Below, one piece after another: positions 7,154-16,341 of a stretch of 55,617 nucleotides of DNA. The notes below the pieces were generated by a model that saw nothing but the letters and a program-made list of their open reading frames with translations, was not told where the DNA came from and did not search any database. A program made the position numbers and the translations under genes. Within the stretch, counting starts at the first letter, position 1. Every line of letters starts with the position of its first letter. Source of the stretch: Micavibrio_A sp040381535 (GTDB lineage Bacteria; Pseudomonadota; Alphaproteobacteria; Micavibrionales; Micavibrionaceae); the NCBI GenBank assembly GCA_040381535.1, contig JBEIHF010000012.1, positions 1 to 55,617 on the forward strand. Reading direction: 5' to 3'.

Positions 7154-7576
7154 TTATTGGTTGGCAGGTGCAGGTGCGTCGCGTTGTATCACGATCAACG
7201 GTGTATCACAACGGAACGGAACAGTCGTAGACCCTGCTGCGGGTGTACCCGCTCTGCATGTGACCGTGCCGTTTGCATTGGCGATAGCTTCTTGTGCTAC
7301 GGGCAGGGCTCCCGTTACTCTTCCATCGTTTTGCGCGGCGACAATCATCCCTGTGGTTCTGACGCCTATATCTGGGCTGTTCACCATCGTTCTGACGTTT
7401 CTGTTGAGGTCGCATTGCCGATCGAGCGATACGGATTGAAAGCCACCAAGCAGATTGCCAGGTGAAGATATCTGGCTTCCGGTCTGGCATTCGCCTACTG
7501 CAAGCGGTTTGGTCGCACAGGCGCCCAAACCCATCAGCGGAAAAACCGCCCCGATAAATGCGTAACGCAGCGCCAT
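7154..7576 (-). CDS. Putative lipoprotein, 140 aa
   Basis: From ATG 7576 the protein begins with a hydrophobic signal ending MGLGAC, a good lipobox, so it is probably lipid-anchored. The mature part carries Cys residues (GECQTGS, RQCDLN, TVTCRAG, FRCDTP) that could form disulphides. It has no recognised domain. The ATG lies 4 nt after the TAA of the upstream secreted-protein gene, so they form one operon and probably act together at the cell surface. The 3' end abuts the stop of the convergent FAD/NAD(P) gene. Confidence 0.7.
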   Translation of the reverse strand: MALRYAFIGAVFPLMGLGACATKPLAVGECQTGSQISSPGNLLGGFQSVSLDRQCDLNRNVRTMVNSPDIGVRTTGMIVAAQNDGRVTGALPVAQEAIANANGTVTCRAGTPAAGSTTVPFRCDTPLIVIQRDAPAPANQ

Positions 7577-7580
7577 GATA

Positions 7581-8582
7581 TTAGCTGGCTCCGGGCGTTT
7601 GCGGACCACATGCACTGGCTCTGTCAATCAGGGCGTTGCTGTGCTCTCTCCAGGTCTCCAAATATCTGGTTTCCTGAGAGGTACCTGAGCGGCGCGGTAC
7701 GGCGAGGGCCGTCCATGCTGCCGTTGCCGCGGTGAAGCGATCCAGAGCGGTACGTTCCGCTGCCTGGGCGGCGGGGCAGGTCAGAGGTGCGCGCGCAACA
7801 GAGGTACGACCTTCTGCAACGTTGACGTTGATGGTTTGCTGTTGACCAAGACTTGCATCTGCTTGTGCTACAACAGGGCGGCATTGTACGCGTGCGGCTG
7901 CTGCGGGATTCAAAAGCTGTATGGCGGAGGGCGCATCGACAGCGCAGGGGTTTGCGGCGAGAGCCGCGCCGACCTGCGTAACGCCCGACTGTATTTCGTC
8001 GTATGTTTTAGCCAAGCCCTGAACGCCGACAGCCACAATGGTATTATCGTTCATTTGTGCGCCAACATTCATAGTGCCGAGTGCGGCGTTGCCTGCGAGA
8101 CAGGGACGGTTTTGGCCCGTGACGCCAACGCTGACAACGGCTTCCAATACGCCAATGCCACCGGAAAAGCCTTCTCCGCATTTACCCGACGGGGCGTTGT
8201 AAATATTCCCACCGTTTGCGGCTGCGCGATAATTCGTGGTGAAGCTGTTCGTGTTCGAGAGTTGCGAATTTCCGCCCTCACCACCTTGACCGATGCCGCC
8301 TTGCGCATTCGCGTTTCCGCCTTGTGCGTTGGCATTGCCGCCTGTCGCGTTTGCTTCGCCGTAGCCCCAGCCATTTGCAGTGGCGGTGGCATTATTATCG
8401 TTGTTGTTCGTATTACCGCCTTGTGCCGGAGGAGGTGTAGGAGGAGGTGTCGGATTGCATTTCGATCTGCATCCGTCGTCGTTGTGACCAGTGGGAGGAA
8501 CTGCGAAAGCGGGGGACATATCTGCAACGGAAAAAGCAGCGCCGATTGCGAAAGCGGCTGCATAGAATTTGAATTGAGACAT
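7581..8582 (-). CDS. Secreted Gly/Asn/Ala-rich repeat protein, 333 aa
   Basis: ATG 8582 follows AAGGAG at good distance. The signal peptide ends near AFA-VPP. A Pro-rich spacer (NPTPPPTPPPAQ) precedes a low-complexity zone with tandem GGNANAQ repeats and NTNNNDNNATATAN. A conserved-looking C-terminal domain with paired cysteines follows (GKCGEGF, NRPCLAG, NPCAVD, RVQCRP, LTCPAA). The design is that of an exported adhesive or matrix protein. No exact family is recognised. It shares an operon with the downstream lipoprotein. Confidence 0.7.
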   Translation of the reverse strand: MSQFKFYAAAFAIGAAFSVADMSPAFAVPPTGHNDDGCRSKCNPTPPPTPPPAQGGNTNNNDNNATATANGWGYGEANATGGNANAQGGNANAQGGIGQGGEGGNSQLSNTNSFTTNYRAAANGGNIYNAPSGKCGEGFSGGIGVLEAVVSVGVTGQNRPCLAGNAALGTMNVGAQMNDNTIVAVGVQGLAKTYDEIQSGVTQVGAALAANPCAVDAPSAIQLLNPAAAARVQCRPVVAQADASLGQQQTINVNVAEGRTSVARAPLTCPAAQAAERTALDRFTAATAAWTALAVPRRSGTSQETRYLETWREHSNALIDRASACGPQTPGAS

Positions 8583-8723
8583 AGATAACTCCTTAGTAAA
8601 CACATTGAGGAAGATAATCCCTCTTCCGAGGGTAGTGAAAAAATCCACTTGCTATAACGATGGGGTAGGTATACACCCTTGACGTAATCACGCAACACCT
8701 TTCTGACAAATAAAGCGTATTTT

Positions 8724-9815
8724 ATGTTCGCTGCCGCACAGAGACAAGATGACGACCCGCCCGCTATTGTTGTGATCACCAATGATAACTGGGAAGATTC
8801 ACAAGTGCGTTTTAAGAAAAAGCGGCATGCGTATGATTTCAGCCACACAATATATTCCATAATTAAAAACGAGCGCGTACATGATTTTATGCTCGGCGCG
8901 GGTGTTGGCTTGGCGGGGATGGGGCTTAAGGCCGTCTTTGCATCCGCCGCCCACGCAACGGGAGCGAGTGCGCTTATTCTCCTCGGCGCGGCCACTGTCG
9001 GTTTTGGCAAAGGACTTTATACGGCGTGGAAAAATGATTGGTACAAGAACGACGAGAATAAATCCGTCATCAAAGAAGTTTTTAAATCGACCGCGCTGGC
9101 GACCATAGGCGGCGCGTTTGCGATGTTCGCGCTTCCTGGCATTGCCGAGGGATTCCAACATCTCACCGAAAATTTTAATTTGGACGGCATGCTTTCAGGG
9201 CTCGGCGGTTTGTGGCCGTTCGGCAAACCGGAAATTCCCGCCATGCCTTTGGTGTCGGCACCGCCTGTGCAAGTAGCACCGCCGGTTGTTATCGATGCGC
9301 CTGCCGAAGTAACCACGGACACATCTATCGAAACGCAAGTTGATACGCCCATCGAAGTTCCCGCTATTTCGGAACAATGGCGCGCGATCGAAGCGCTGGC
9401 AGAGCGTGGCAACGCGCAAGCGCAAAAAGATATGGCGATGTCCTTTCTCAGCGGTATCAACGGATTCGAAGCCGATGCGGACCGCGCGATGGAATTGTAT
9501 CGTCAAGCGGCAGAGGCCGGAAATTTACAGGCCCAGACTGATCTTAAATTGATCGCGGAAAGAAATTACCGCGGCATGGGCGATGCCGCTAAAGCCATTC
9601 TGGAACAAGCCGCGCCCGCACCCGAAGCCATAGCATCGTCTACTGTTGATATCGCCGCTGTAGCGCCGTTCGCCGGCACCGAGTTATCCATGACGTTCGA
9701 GATTCAGGCGGATGGCAGCATCGGCGGCTTCATCCATAATGCCGCAGGCATCGTAGCCCCCGGAACGATGTTCGAAGTTCCGGTTTCCCAAGTCGTCGTC
9801 GCCCAGATCAATTAA
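8724..9815 (+). CDS. Membrane protein with Sel1-like repeats
   Basis: 363 aa. The N-terminal ~45 residues are charged and cytoplasmic-looking. Two hydrophobic segments follow (FMLGAGVGLAGMGLKAVFASAA with ALILLGAATVGFGKG, and ALATIGGAFAMFALPGIA). A Pro/Val/Thr-rich linker (PPVQVAPPVVIDAP) leads to about two Sel1/TPR-like repeats (ALAERGNAQAQKDMA, then AMELYRQAAEAGNLQAQTDL). The C-terminal ~60 residues form a beta-rich tail. Sel1 repeats mediate protein-protein contacts. It is divergent from the secreted-protein operon and convergent with the RND operon, overlapping its last codon. Confidence 0.72.
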   Translation: MFAAAQRQDDDPPAIVVITNDNWEDSQVRFKKKRHAYDFSHTIYSIIKNERVHDFMLGAGVGLAGMGLKAVFASAAHATGASALILLGAATVGFGKGLYTAWKNDWYKNDENKSVIKEVFKSTALATIGGAFAMFALPGIAEGFQHLTENFNLDGMLSGLGGLWPFGKPEIPAMPLVSAPPVQVAPPVVIDAPAEVTTDTSIETQVDTPIEVPAISEQWRAIEALAERGNAQAQKDMAMSFLSGINGFEADADRAMELYRQAAEAGNLQAQTDLKLIAERNYRGMGDAAKAILEQAAPAPEAIASSTVDIAAVAPFAGTELSMTFEIQADGSIGGFIHNAAGIVAPGTMFEVPVSQVVVAQIN

Positions 9816-12800
9816 AAGGTTTCTTCTTCGGGATCGCGGTGCACGGACTTGCGCTCGCAGGGCGCAATTTCATCGCCGTGTAACTTCACGGGATCTTTTC
9901 TGCCCGTCAGTTTTACTTCCAGCATGCGGAGCATGACGTAGAACATGGGCGTGAAGATCAAGCCGAAGAACGTAACGCCTAGCATCCCCGAAAACACCGA
10001 GACGCCGATAGCATGACGCATTTCTGCGCCCGCACCCGTCGAGAAGACCAGCGGCAATACGCCCATGATGAACGCGAAGGATGTCATCAGGATCGGGCGC
10101 AGACGCAAGAAGCAAGCTTCGCGCGCGGCTTCTATGATGCCTTTGCCTTGATGCTCCAATTCCCTTGCGAATTCCACGATCAGAATCGCGTTCTTACACG
10201 CCAGTCCCGCGAGCACGAAGAGCGATATCTGCGTGAAGATGTTGTTATCGCCCCCCGAAAGCCAGACGCCGAAAATGGCGGACAAAATGGACATCGGCAC
10301 GATCATGATGACGGCAAGCGGCATGGTTAAGCTCTCATACTGCGCAGCCAGAACCAGGAAGACGAGCAGGATACAGAGCGGGAAAATATAGATGGTCGTG
10401 TTGCCCGCTAAGATTTGCTGGTACGTTAGATCGGTCCATTCGAAATCCATACCTTGGGGCAGGGTCTCTTTCAATACCTTTGAAATTGCAGCCTGCGCCT
10501 CGCCCGAAGAATAGCCGGGGGCGACATCGCCGTTCAAATCTGCAGTGCGGAATGCGTTGTAGCGCATGGCGGTTGCGGGGCCAAATGTTTCCGTCACGGT
10601 AACGACAGAGCCGAGCGGCACCATTTCACCGTTTTTGTTTCTAACGCGCAGATTCGAAATATCGTCCGGTGTGGCGCGGAAATCTTTGTCTGATTGTGCA
10701 ACAACCTGATATGTGCGGCCGAACTGGTTGAAGTCGTTTATATACATGGAGCCCAGATAGACTTGCATCGTGGAGAATACATCTGAAACATCGATTCCGA
10801 GTTGCTGGGCCTTTGTGCGGTCAACATCCACAAACAATTGCGGCGTGTCGATCGTGTAATTGGTGAACATGCCTGGTGCGATGGCGGGTTCCTGCGCCGC
10901 GCGCGCCATGACAGCCTTTACGGCGTTGTCGAGCGCTTCATAGCCCAGATCGGTACGGTCTTCGATCTGCACTTTAAAACCGCCAATCGTGCCCATGCCG
11001 TCGACAGGCGGCGGCGGAAAGACGAGCGCCCGACCTTGATCGATGCCCCAAAGCTGATTTTGGATCGAACCCGCGATGGCGGTGCCTGACAAATCTTTGG
11101 ATCTACGTTCTTCGAAATCCGTCAGCGGACCAAAGACGATACCCGCGGATGAGCTGCTCGTAAAGCCGTTGATAGAAAGACCCGGAAAAGCCACCACGGA
11201 ATCAATGCCCGGATGGTTTTGCATGATGTCGCCCATTTTGGTGATCACTTCACGGGTTCGTTCCAGCGTCGCGCCCTGCGGCAATTGCGTGAAGGCGATA
11301 ACGTAGCCTTTGTCCTGCGCGGGGACGAAGCCCGCGGGGACCAGTTTGAAGACGAACGCCGTGCAGATGAGCAGCAGTGCATACACCGTCATCATAATAA
11401 TTTTGTGGCGGACAACGCCGCCGACGCCGCTTTCATAACGGCGCGCGCTCTTCTTAAAAACCTTGTTGAAGCCCCGGAAGAACCAGCCGAACGTGGCATC
11501 CATAAAGCGCGTCAGCGCATCTTTGGGTGCATCATGGCTGCGGAGCAAAAGTGCGGACATCGCTGGTGATAAAGTGAGCGAGTTGATCGTCGAGATCACG
11601 GTCGCAATCGCAATGGTGGTCGCGAATTGTTGGTAAAACTGGCCCGTGAGGCCAGAAACGAAAGCGATCGGTACAAACACGGAGGTGAGCACGAGCATGG
11701 TCGCGATGATAGGCCCCGTTACTTCCTTCATTGCCTGAATGGTGGCATCGCGCGGGGAGAGACCGTTTTCAATGTTCCGTTCGACGTTTTCAACAACGAC
11801 GATGGCGTCATCCACCACGATACCGATGGCGAGAATTAAACCGAACAATGACAAAACATTGATGGAGAAGCCAAACAGATAAAGGAACGTAAATGTCCCG
11901 ATGATGGACACGGGTACGGCCAGAAGCGGAATGATGGAGGCGCGCCATGTCTGTAAGAATACGATCACGACTAGGACGACCAGAAGAACGGCCTCAAGCA
12001 ATGTATGGATAACGGCATCGATAGAATCGGAGACGAATTTCGTGGGGTCGTAAACGATGCCGTAATCCAAGCCTTCTGGGAAAGTTTTCTTCAATTCTTC
12101 CATGGTCGCGCGGACATTTTGCGAAATCTGCAATGCGTTGGAGCCAGGCGCGGCGAAAATACCGATGCCGGCGGCTTCCTTGTTGTCGAGAAGCGATTGC
12201 ATGGCGTATTGCTGGGCCGCTAGTTCGACCTTGGCGACATCAGCTAGGCGCGTGACCACGCCGTTATCATCACGTTTTATGATGATGTTTTCGAATTCCT
12301 GCGCCGAACTTAAACGCCCTTTGGCGTTGATCGGCATTTGTAGTGTCGCGCCGTCTGTGTAGGGTGGTCCGCCGATGGTGCCTGTCGATACCTGAATATT
12401 TTGCGAACGGATGGCGCCTATAACATCCATGGCGTTGAGGCCGCGTTCCGCGATGCGGTCCGGGTTTAGCCATATGCGCATGGCGTAATCGCCCGCGCCA
12501 AACACCTGCACCTGACCGATGCCTTTTACGCGCGTCAAGCGGTCCTTAACGTTGAGGGTCGCGTAGTTGCTCAGATATAATGAATCATAGTAATTGTTGG
12601 GCGAAAGAATGTGCACAACCATCGTGATGCTGGACGATGATTTTACCGTCGTCACGCCGATCTGGCGCACGATGTCGGGTAGGCGCGGTTCGGCTTGGGA
12701 CACGCGGTTTTGCACTAGCTGTTGCGCGAGGTCGGGGTCGGTTCCGATTTTGAACGTCACAGAAAGCTGTAAATTTCCATCCGTCGTGGCGAGCGACGAC

Positions 12801-13039
12801 ATATAAAGCATGCCCTCGACGCCGTTGATTTGCTCTTCCAAAGGTGTTGAAACCGTTTCCGCGATCACGGCGGGCGACGCACCCGGGAACCTGGCGGAGA
12901 CCACCACCTGCGGCGGGGAGACTTCGGGATATTCGGATACCGGTAGGCGGAAGATGGAAACGAAACCCGCCATAAATATAAGAATAGACAAAACGGCCGC
13001 GAAAATAGGGCGGTCGATAAAAAAGCGCGAAAGATTCAT
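9812..13039 (-). CDS. RND multidrug efflux permease (HAE1 family, AcrB/MexF-like)
   Basis: 1075 aa, normal for an inner-membrane RND pump that exchanges protons for export of drugs or other amphiphiles. It opens MNLSRFFIDRPIFAAVLSI. The proton-relay aspartates lie in GIVVDDAIVVVENV (~408) and the partner lysine in GLACKNAIL (~949). The two-fold repeat of a periplasmic loop plus helices is intact. The gene starts 6 nt after the adaptor gene, in the order tetR - adaptor - pump. No outer-membrane TolC-type gene is present here, so it must use one encoded elsewhere. Substrate not predictable. Confidence 0.95.
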   Translation of the reverse strand: MNLSRFFIDRPIFAAVLSILIFMAGFVSIFRLPVSEYPEVSPPQVVVSARFPGASPAVIAETVSTPLEEQINGVEGMLYMSSLATTDGNLQLSVTFKIGTDPDLAQQLVQNRVSQAEPRLPDIVRQIGVTTVKSSSSITMVVHILSPNNYYDSLYLSNYATLNVKDRLTRVKGIGQVQVFGAGDYAMRIWLNPDRIAERGLNAMDVIGAIRSQNIQVSTGTIGGPPYTDGATLQMPINAKGRLSSAQEFENIIIKRDDNGVVTRLADVAKVELAAQQYAMQSLLDNKEAAGIGIFAAPGSNALQISQNVRATMEELKKTFPEGLDYGIVYDPTKFVSDSIDAVIHTLLEAVLLVVLVVIVFLQTWRASIIPLLAVPVSIIGTFTFLYLFGFSINVLSLFGLILAIGIVVDDAIVVVENVERNIENGLSPRDATIQAMKEVTGPIIATMLVLTSVFVPIAFVSGLTGQFYQQFATTIAIATVISTINSLTLSPAMSALLLRSHDAPKDALTRFMDATFGWFFRGFNKVFKKSARRYESGVGGVVRHKIIMMTVYALLLICTAFVFKLVPAGFVPAQDKGYVIAFTQLPQGATLERTREVITKMGDIMQNHPGIDSVVAFPGLSINGFTSSSSAGIVFGPLTDFEERRSKDLSGTAIAGSIQNQLWGIDQGRALVFPPPPVDGMGTIGGFKVQIEDRTDLGYEALDNAVKAVMARAAQEPAIAPGMFTNYTIDTPQLFVDVDRTKAQQLGIDVSDVFSTMQVYLGSMYINDFNQFGRTYQVVAQSDKDFRATPDDISNLRVRNKNGEMVPLGSVVTVTETFGPATAMRYNAFRTADLNGDVAPGYSSGEAQAAISKVLKETLPQGMDFEWTDLTYQQILAGNTTIYIFPLCILLVFLVLAAQYESLTMPLAVIMIVPMSILSAIFGVWLSGGDNNIFTQISLFVLAGLACKNAILIVEFARELEHQGKGIIEAAREACFLRLRPILMTSFAFIMGVLPLVFSTGAGAEMRHAIGVSVFSGMLGVTFFGLIFTPMFYVMLRMLEVKLTGRKDPVKLHGDEIAPCERKSVHRDPEEETF

Positions 13040-13045
13040 GGCGCG

Positions 13046-14494
13046 TTATTCCTGCTTAAGGTTTTCTTGGGGTAGATCTTCGGGAGATTGTACAAAGGGT
13101 TCGGTTTCTTCCGGTTTTTGATCAGGTGCCGATGTTTCTTTGGGTGTTTGATCGGCCGCGGGTTCTTCGAACGGTATGGCTTTTGGTTCTTCTGTAACGA
13201 CAGGAGCTTCTGCAGCAGGCGCCGCTTCAGCAGGTGCCGCTTCAGCAGGTGCCGCTTCCGGCGCCCCCTCTGTAGGCGGTGCGTCGCCCGCTTGGGCTTG
13301 TGTCTGCGCGGTCATTTGTGCCTTCATCGCTTCCATTTCTTCAGGCGTCATGCCTTTGATGGGTGCCCCGGCACGAATTTTCATCAGACCGTCGACGATG
13401 ACTTTATCACCTGCGGCCAAGCCCGATGTGACCACGCGGTTTTTATTGTCGATCATGTCGCCGATTTTAACTTCGCGGTAGGTCGCTTTACCGCCATCAT
13501 CGACGTAAACGAATTTGCGGCTTTGGTCCGTCAGGATAGCGCCTACGGGAACCGTGATGTGGTTTGCCTTCACGGCAGATCCGATCTGGACACGCGCGAA
13601 CATGCCGGGGAGCAATGCGCCATCAGTGTTGGTGAATATAGAGCGAGCGCGGATGGTGCCCGAAGACGGGTTGATTTTGTTATCAAAGCTTTTGATCGTG
13701 CCTTCATACGGCGTTTGCGTTTCATCGTTGCTCAGCAATAAGCGTACGGGGATGGCCTTTTCACCTTCGACGCTATCGCCAGCATCTTTTCTTACGAATG
13801 CCAGATAGGTTTGTTCATCGACTTCGAAATCCGCATAAACTTCAGCTTCGGAGACGATGGTCGTCAGCACGGGCGCGGCATCCGCCTTTACCAAATTTCC
13901 TTCGGTGATTTCGGGGCGCGAAATTCGGCCGTCGATCGGTGCTTTGATAGTGGTGTGGTCGAGGTCAACCAGCGCCGCTTTTAAATGTGCGTTCGCGCCC
14001 GCGATAAGAGATTTGTTGAGTTTTTGTGAATTCACGCGCTCGTCATATCCTGCTTTCGAAATGGCGCCAGTTTTCAAAAGTTCTTCGGCGCGGACCAGTT
14101 CTTTTTGCGCGAGATCCTGAGCGTCTTTCGCGCCCGTCACTTCGGCGCGCGCTAGCGCAGCGGCGGCCTCATAGGGGCGGGGGTCGATCGTATAGAGCAG
14201 ATCGCCTTTTTTCACCATTTGTCCGTCGGTGAAATGGATTTTTTCGATATTGCCCGTGACCTGCGGGCGGATTTCGACGTAATCGACCGCCATAATCCGG
14301 CCTGAAAATTCCTTCCAGATTTCGACGGGTTTCTCTTCGATGGTGACAACCGGAACCGGCATGGGCGGCATTTCTCCGCCTATCTGCGCTATCGCGTGAT
14401 CTGGGCCCACCGTCTGAAATATAATGAAGCCTCCGGTCATCACCAAAAGCGTGGCGGCACCGAGAAGGAATTTGTTACGGGAAGATTTGGACAT
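13046..14494 (-). CDS. RND efflux periplasmic adaptor (membrane fusion protein)
   Basis: 482 aa with an N-terminal membrane anchor (LLGAATLLVMTGGFIIF). A barrel-sandwich/lipoyl segment follows (YVEIRPQVTGNIEKIHFTDGQMVKKGDLLYTID), then an alpha-hairpin (ELVRAEELLKTGAISKAGYDER) and beta-barrel parts (LLPGMFARVQIG). It links the pump to the outer-membrane channel. Unusual is a ~100-residue C-terminal tail of Ala/Pro/Glu repeats (EAAPAEAAPAEAAP) not needed for the fold. It lies 9 nt from the TetR gene and 6 nt from the pump gene. Confidence 0.92.
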   Translation of the reverse strand: MSKSSRNKFLLGAATLLVMTGGFIIFQTVGPDHAIAQIGGEMPPMPVPVVTIEEKPVEIWKEFSGRIMAVDYVEIRPQVTGNIEKIHFTDGQMVKKGDLLYTIDPRPYEAAAALARAEVTGAKDAQDLAQKELVRAEELLKTGAISKAGYDERVNSQKLNKSLIAGANAHLKAALVDLDHTTIKAPIDGRISRPEITEGNLVKADAAPVLTTIVSEAEVYADFEVDEQTYLAFVRKDAGDSVEGEKAIPVRLLLSNDETQTPYEGTIKSFDNKINPSSGTIRARSIFTNTDGALLPGMFARVQIGSAVKANHITVPVGAILTDQSRKFVYVDDGGKATYREVKIGDMIDNKNRVVTSGLAAGDKVIVDGLMKIRAGAPIKGMTPEEMEAMKAQMTAQTQAQAGDAPPTEGAPEAAPAEAAPAEAAPAAEAPVVTEEPKAIPFEEPAADQTPKETSAPDQKPEETEPFVQSPEDLPQENLKQE

Positions 14495-14503
14495 CGCTCT
14501 CTC

Positions 14504-15139
14504 CTAAAGGGACTTCTTTAAAATAGGTTGTTCGACCGCAAGGCCAAGAATACGTTGCATACCGGGTTTTAAATCATGTTCGAGGCCATCGAGAGTGTTG
14601 TTGATGCGGCCCATCATCATAAGCCCTGTGGTAAAGTCATGCAGTTCACGCACTTTCTCATCGGCATCTTTGGCATCAATAACGTTTGCGGCAATCGCCG
14701 AAGATATGGCGGCCTTTAAATAGTCCTGACATTTGCCAAACATTTCCTGCACCTTGGCAGATAGGATCTGGCTTTCTTCACCGATCATTTCCGAACCCAG
14801 TGCGGCAAGAGGGCAACCGCATACGCGGCCGTATTTTTCCTGCGCGATGCGTTGTTCTTCCAAAATGGATTCCGCGAAATTTTCAATCTGTTGCACGAAA
14901 GGAACATTGGCGGCAAAGACCTTTTGAAAGTAGGGTTCCAGGTCCTCGGCGAAATGCTCTTCCATCGCGGCAATGGCGAGGTCGGCTTTAGAGGGGAAGT
15001 AATGATAGAAGCTGCCCTTTTTCACATTGGCGGCGCGGCATATGTCGTCCACGCTCACGGAACCATAGCTGGAGGTCCAGATAAGGTCTGCGGCTGTATC
15101 GATCAGTTTTTGACGGGTGCCTTTGTCGGGGCGGGGCAT
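14504..15139 (-). CDS. TetR-family regulator of the efflux operon
   Basis: 211 aa. The N-terminal helix-turn-helix is typical (SVDDICRAANVKKGSFYHYFPSKADLAIAAM, ~28-60) and the C-terminal helical domain carries a CGCPLAALGSE segment near residue 107. It is the first gene of the tetR - adaptor - RND operon and presumably represses it until a ligand binds. The upstream region 15140-15200 contains TTGACT on the minus strand, but I could not define a clear operator palindrome. Confidence 0.88.
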   Translation of the reverse strand: MPRPDKGTRQKLIDTAADLIWTSSYGSVSVDDICRAANVKKGSFYHYFPSKADLAIAAMEEHFAEDLEPYFQKVFAANVPFVQQIENFAESILEEQRIAQEKYGRVCGCPLAALGSEMIGEESQILSAKVQEMFGKCQDYLKAAISSAIAANVIDAKDADEKVRELHDFTTGLMMMGRINNTLDGLEHDLKPGMQRILGLAVEQPILKKSL

Positions 15140-15248
15140 GTCTTTGAATTCCTTGACTATCCGAAAAGAGATTTAGAGTATTGTACCGATTAGTCAACTA
15201 TGATTTGGCGTTTGCGCTAAGGCCTTAGAATCATTTATAAATAAGGCC

Positions 15249-16133
15249 ATGTATCAGTCTACAAACCATATTATGATGATGGAGCCCGAAGAGTTCCACG
15301 AAAACCCCCAGACGCGGGAGACGAATTCTTATCAGAAGCGTGATGCCGAGAGCGAAGAGGTTATCCTTACCCGCGCGTTGAAAGAGTTTCGGCATTTTCG
15401 CGATCTGCTGGTCGAAAACGGTGTGACGGTGACGACCGTCTACGGACGCGCGGGTTCTCCCGACGATATTTTCTGCAACAACTGGGTGTCCACGATGGAT
15501 TCGCGCCGCATGGTGTTTTATCCGATGCTCGCGGAAAATCGCCGCATCGAACGCAACCGCGATGATGTGATCGCGATCTTGGGTAAGATGTACGACCATG
15601 TGTTTGATCTGTCACACCACGAGAAAGACGGAAAGTTTTTAGAAAGCACCGGCGCGATGTGGCTGGACCGCGTGCACAAGATTGCCTATCAGGGGCGCTC
15701 TAAGCGTTCCTACGAAGAACTCGCCAAGAAATGGTGCGAGCATTTTGGTTACACACATATTCCGTTCGACACCGATTACCACGGCAAACCCGTTTATCAC
15801 ACCGATGTGATGATGTGGATCGGCACGACGCTTGCGGGTGTATGTTCGGAAAGTTTGAAAGACTGCAGTATTATCGAGAGTTTGAAAAAGAACCGTGAGG
15901 TGATCGAATTCACCAACAAGCAGATGGAACATTTCTGCGGCAATTCTCTGGAAGTCATCGGACGTCATGGCGAAAAAATGCTGGTGATGTCCAAGGCAGG
16001 ATATGACTCGCTCAGGGACGATCAGAAAATATTGCTGGGCAAGCATTTTCGCACCATTATCAAACCGAGCATCCCCACCATAGAATATTATGGCGGAGGC
16101 TCCGCGCGGTGCATGTTGCTGGAACTTTATTAA
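15249..16133 (+). CDS. ctlX: Arginine deiminase-related amidinotransferase (CtlX-like)
   Basis: 294 aa of the guanidino-group modifying superfamily. The N-terminus STNHIMMMEPEEFHENPQT, the VYHTDVMMWIGTTLAGVC segment and the C-terminal GGGSARCMLLEL with the nucleophilic Cys (~288) fit the CtlX branch, linked to citrulline/arginine use. It would be a cytosolic hydrolase acting on a guanidino or ureido group. No arginine catabolic partners are adjacent, so the substrate is inferred from the family only. Start chosen at the first ATG after a weak AAGG. Confidence 0.82.
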   Translation: MYQSTNHIMMMEPEEFHENPQTRETNSYQKRDAESEEVILTRALKEFRHFRDLLVENGVTVTTVYGRAGSPDDIFCNNWVSTMDSRRMVFYPMLAENRRIERNRDDVIAILGKMYDHVFDLSHHEKDGKFLESTGAMWLDRVHKIAYQGRSKRSYEELAKKWCEHFGYTHIPFDTDYHGKPVYHTDVMMWIGTTLAGVCSESLKDCSIIESLKKNREVIEFTNKQMEHFCGNSLEVIGRHGEKMLVMSKAGYDSLRDDQKILLGKHFRTIIKPSIPTIEYYGGGSARCMLLELY

Positions 16134-16177
16134 GATCCGTCCGTTTGCTCAAAAAGGTTATTTTTTAGGAGCAAGTC

Positions 16178-16336
16178 ATGAGCTTAGGCACAATTTTATT
16201 GATCATATTGATACTGGCACTGGTCGGCGCCTTGCCGAACTGGCCGCACAGCAAAAACTGGGGTTATTACCCTTCGGGCGGTTTGATGCTCGTTGTGGTG
16301 ATCGTTCTGATCCTTCTGCTAACAGGCAGAATTTAA
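16178..16336 (+). CDS. DUF3309 family small membrane protein, 52 aa
   Basis: A short gene with a good Shine-Dalgarno (TTAGGAGCAAGTC before ATG 16178). The peptide has two hydrophobic stretches (LGTILLIILILALVGALP and GGLMLVVVIVLILLL) flanking NWPHSKNWGYYPSGG. That is the DUF3309 pattern found widely in proteobacteria, often linked to stress-induced small membrane proteins. It lies 44 nt after ctlX and is convergent with the patatin gene. Function unknown. Confidence 0.88.
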   Translation: MSLGTILLIILILALVGALPNWPHSKNWGYYPSGGLMLVVVIVLILLLTGRI

Positions 16337-16341
16337 GCGTT

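Noticed and set aside
15140..15200. TetR operator upstream of the efflux operon
   Set aside because: TTGACTAATCGGTACAA is only partly symmetrical (three matching pairs at the ends), too weak to call.
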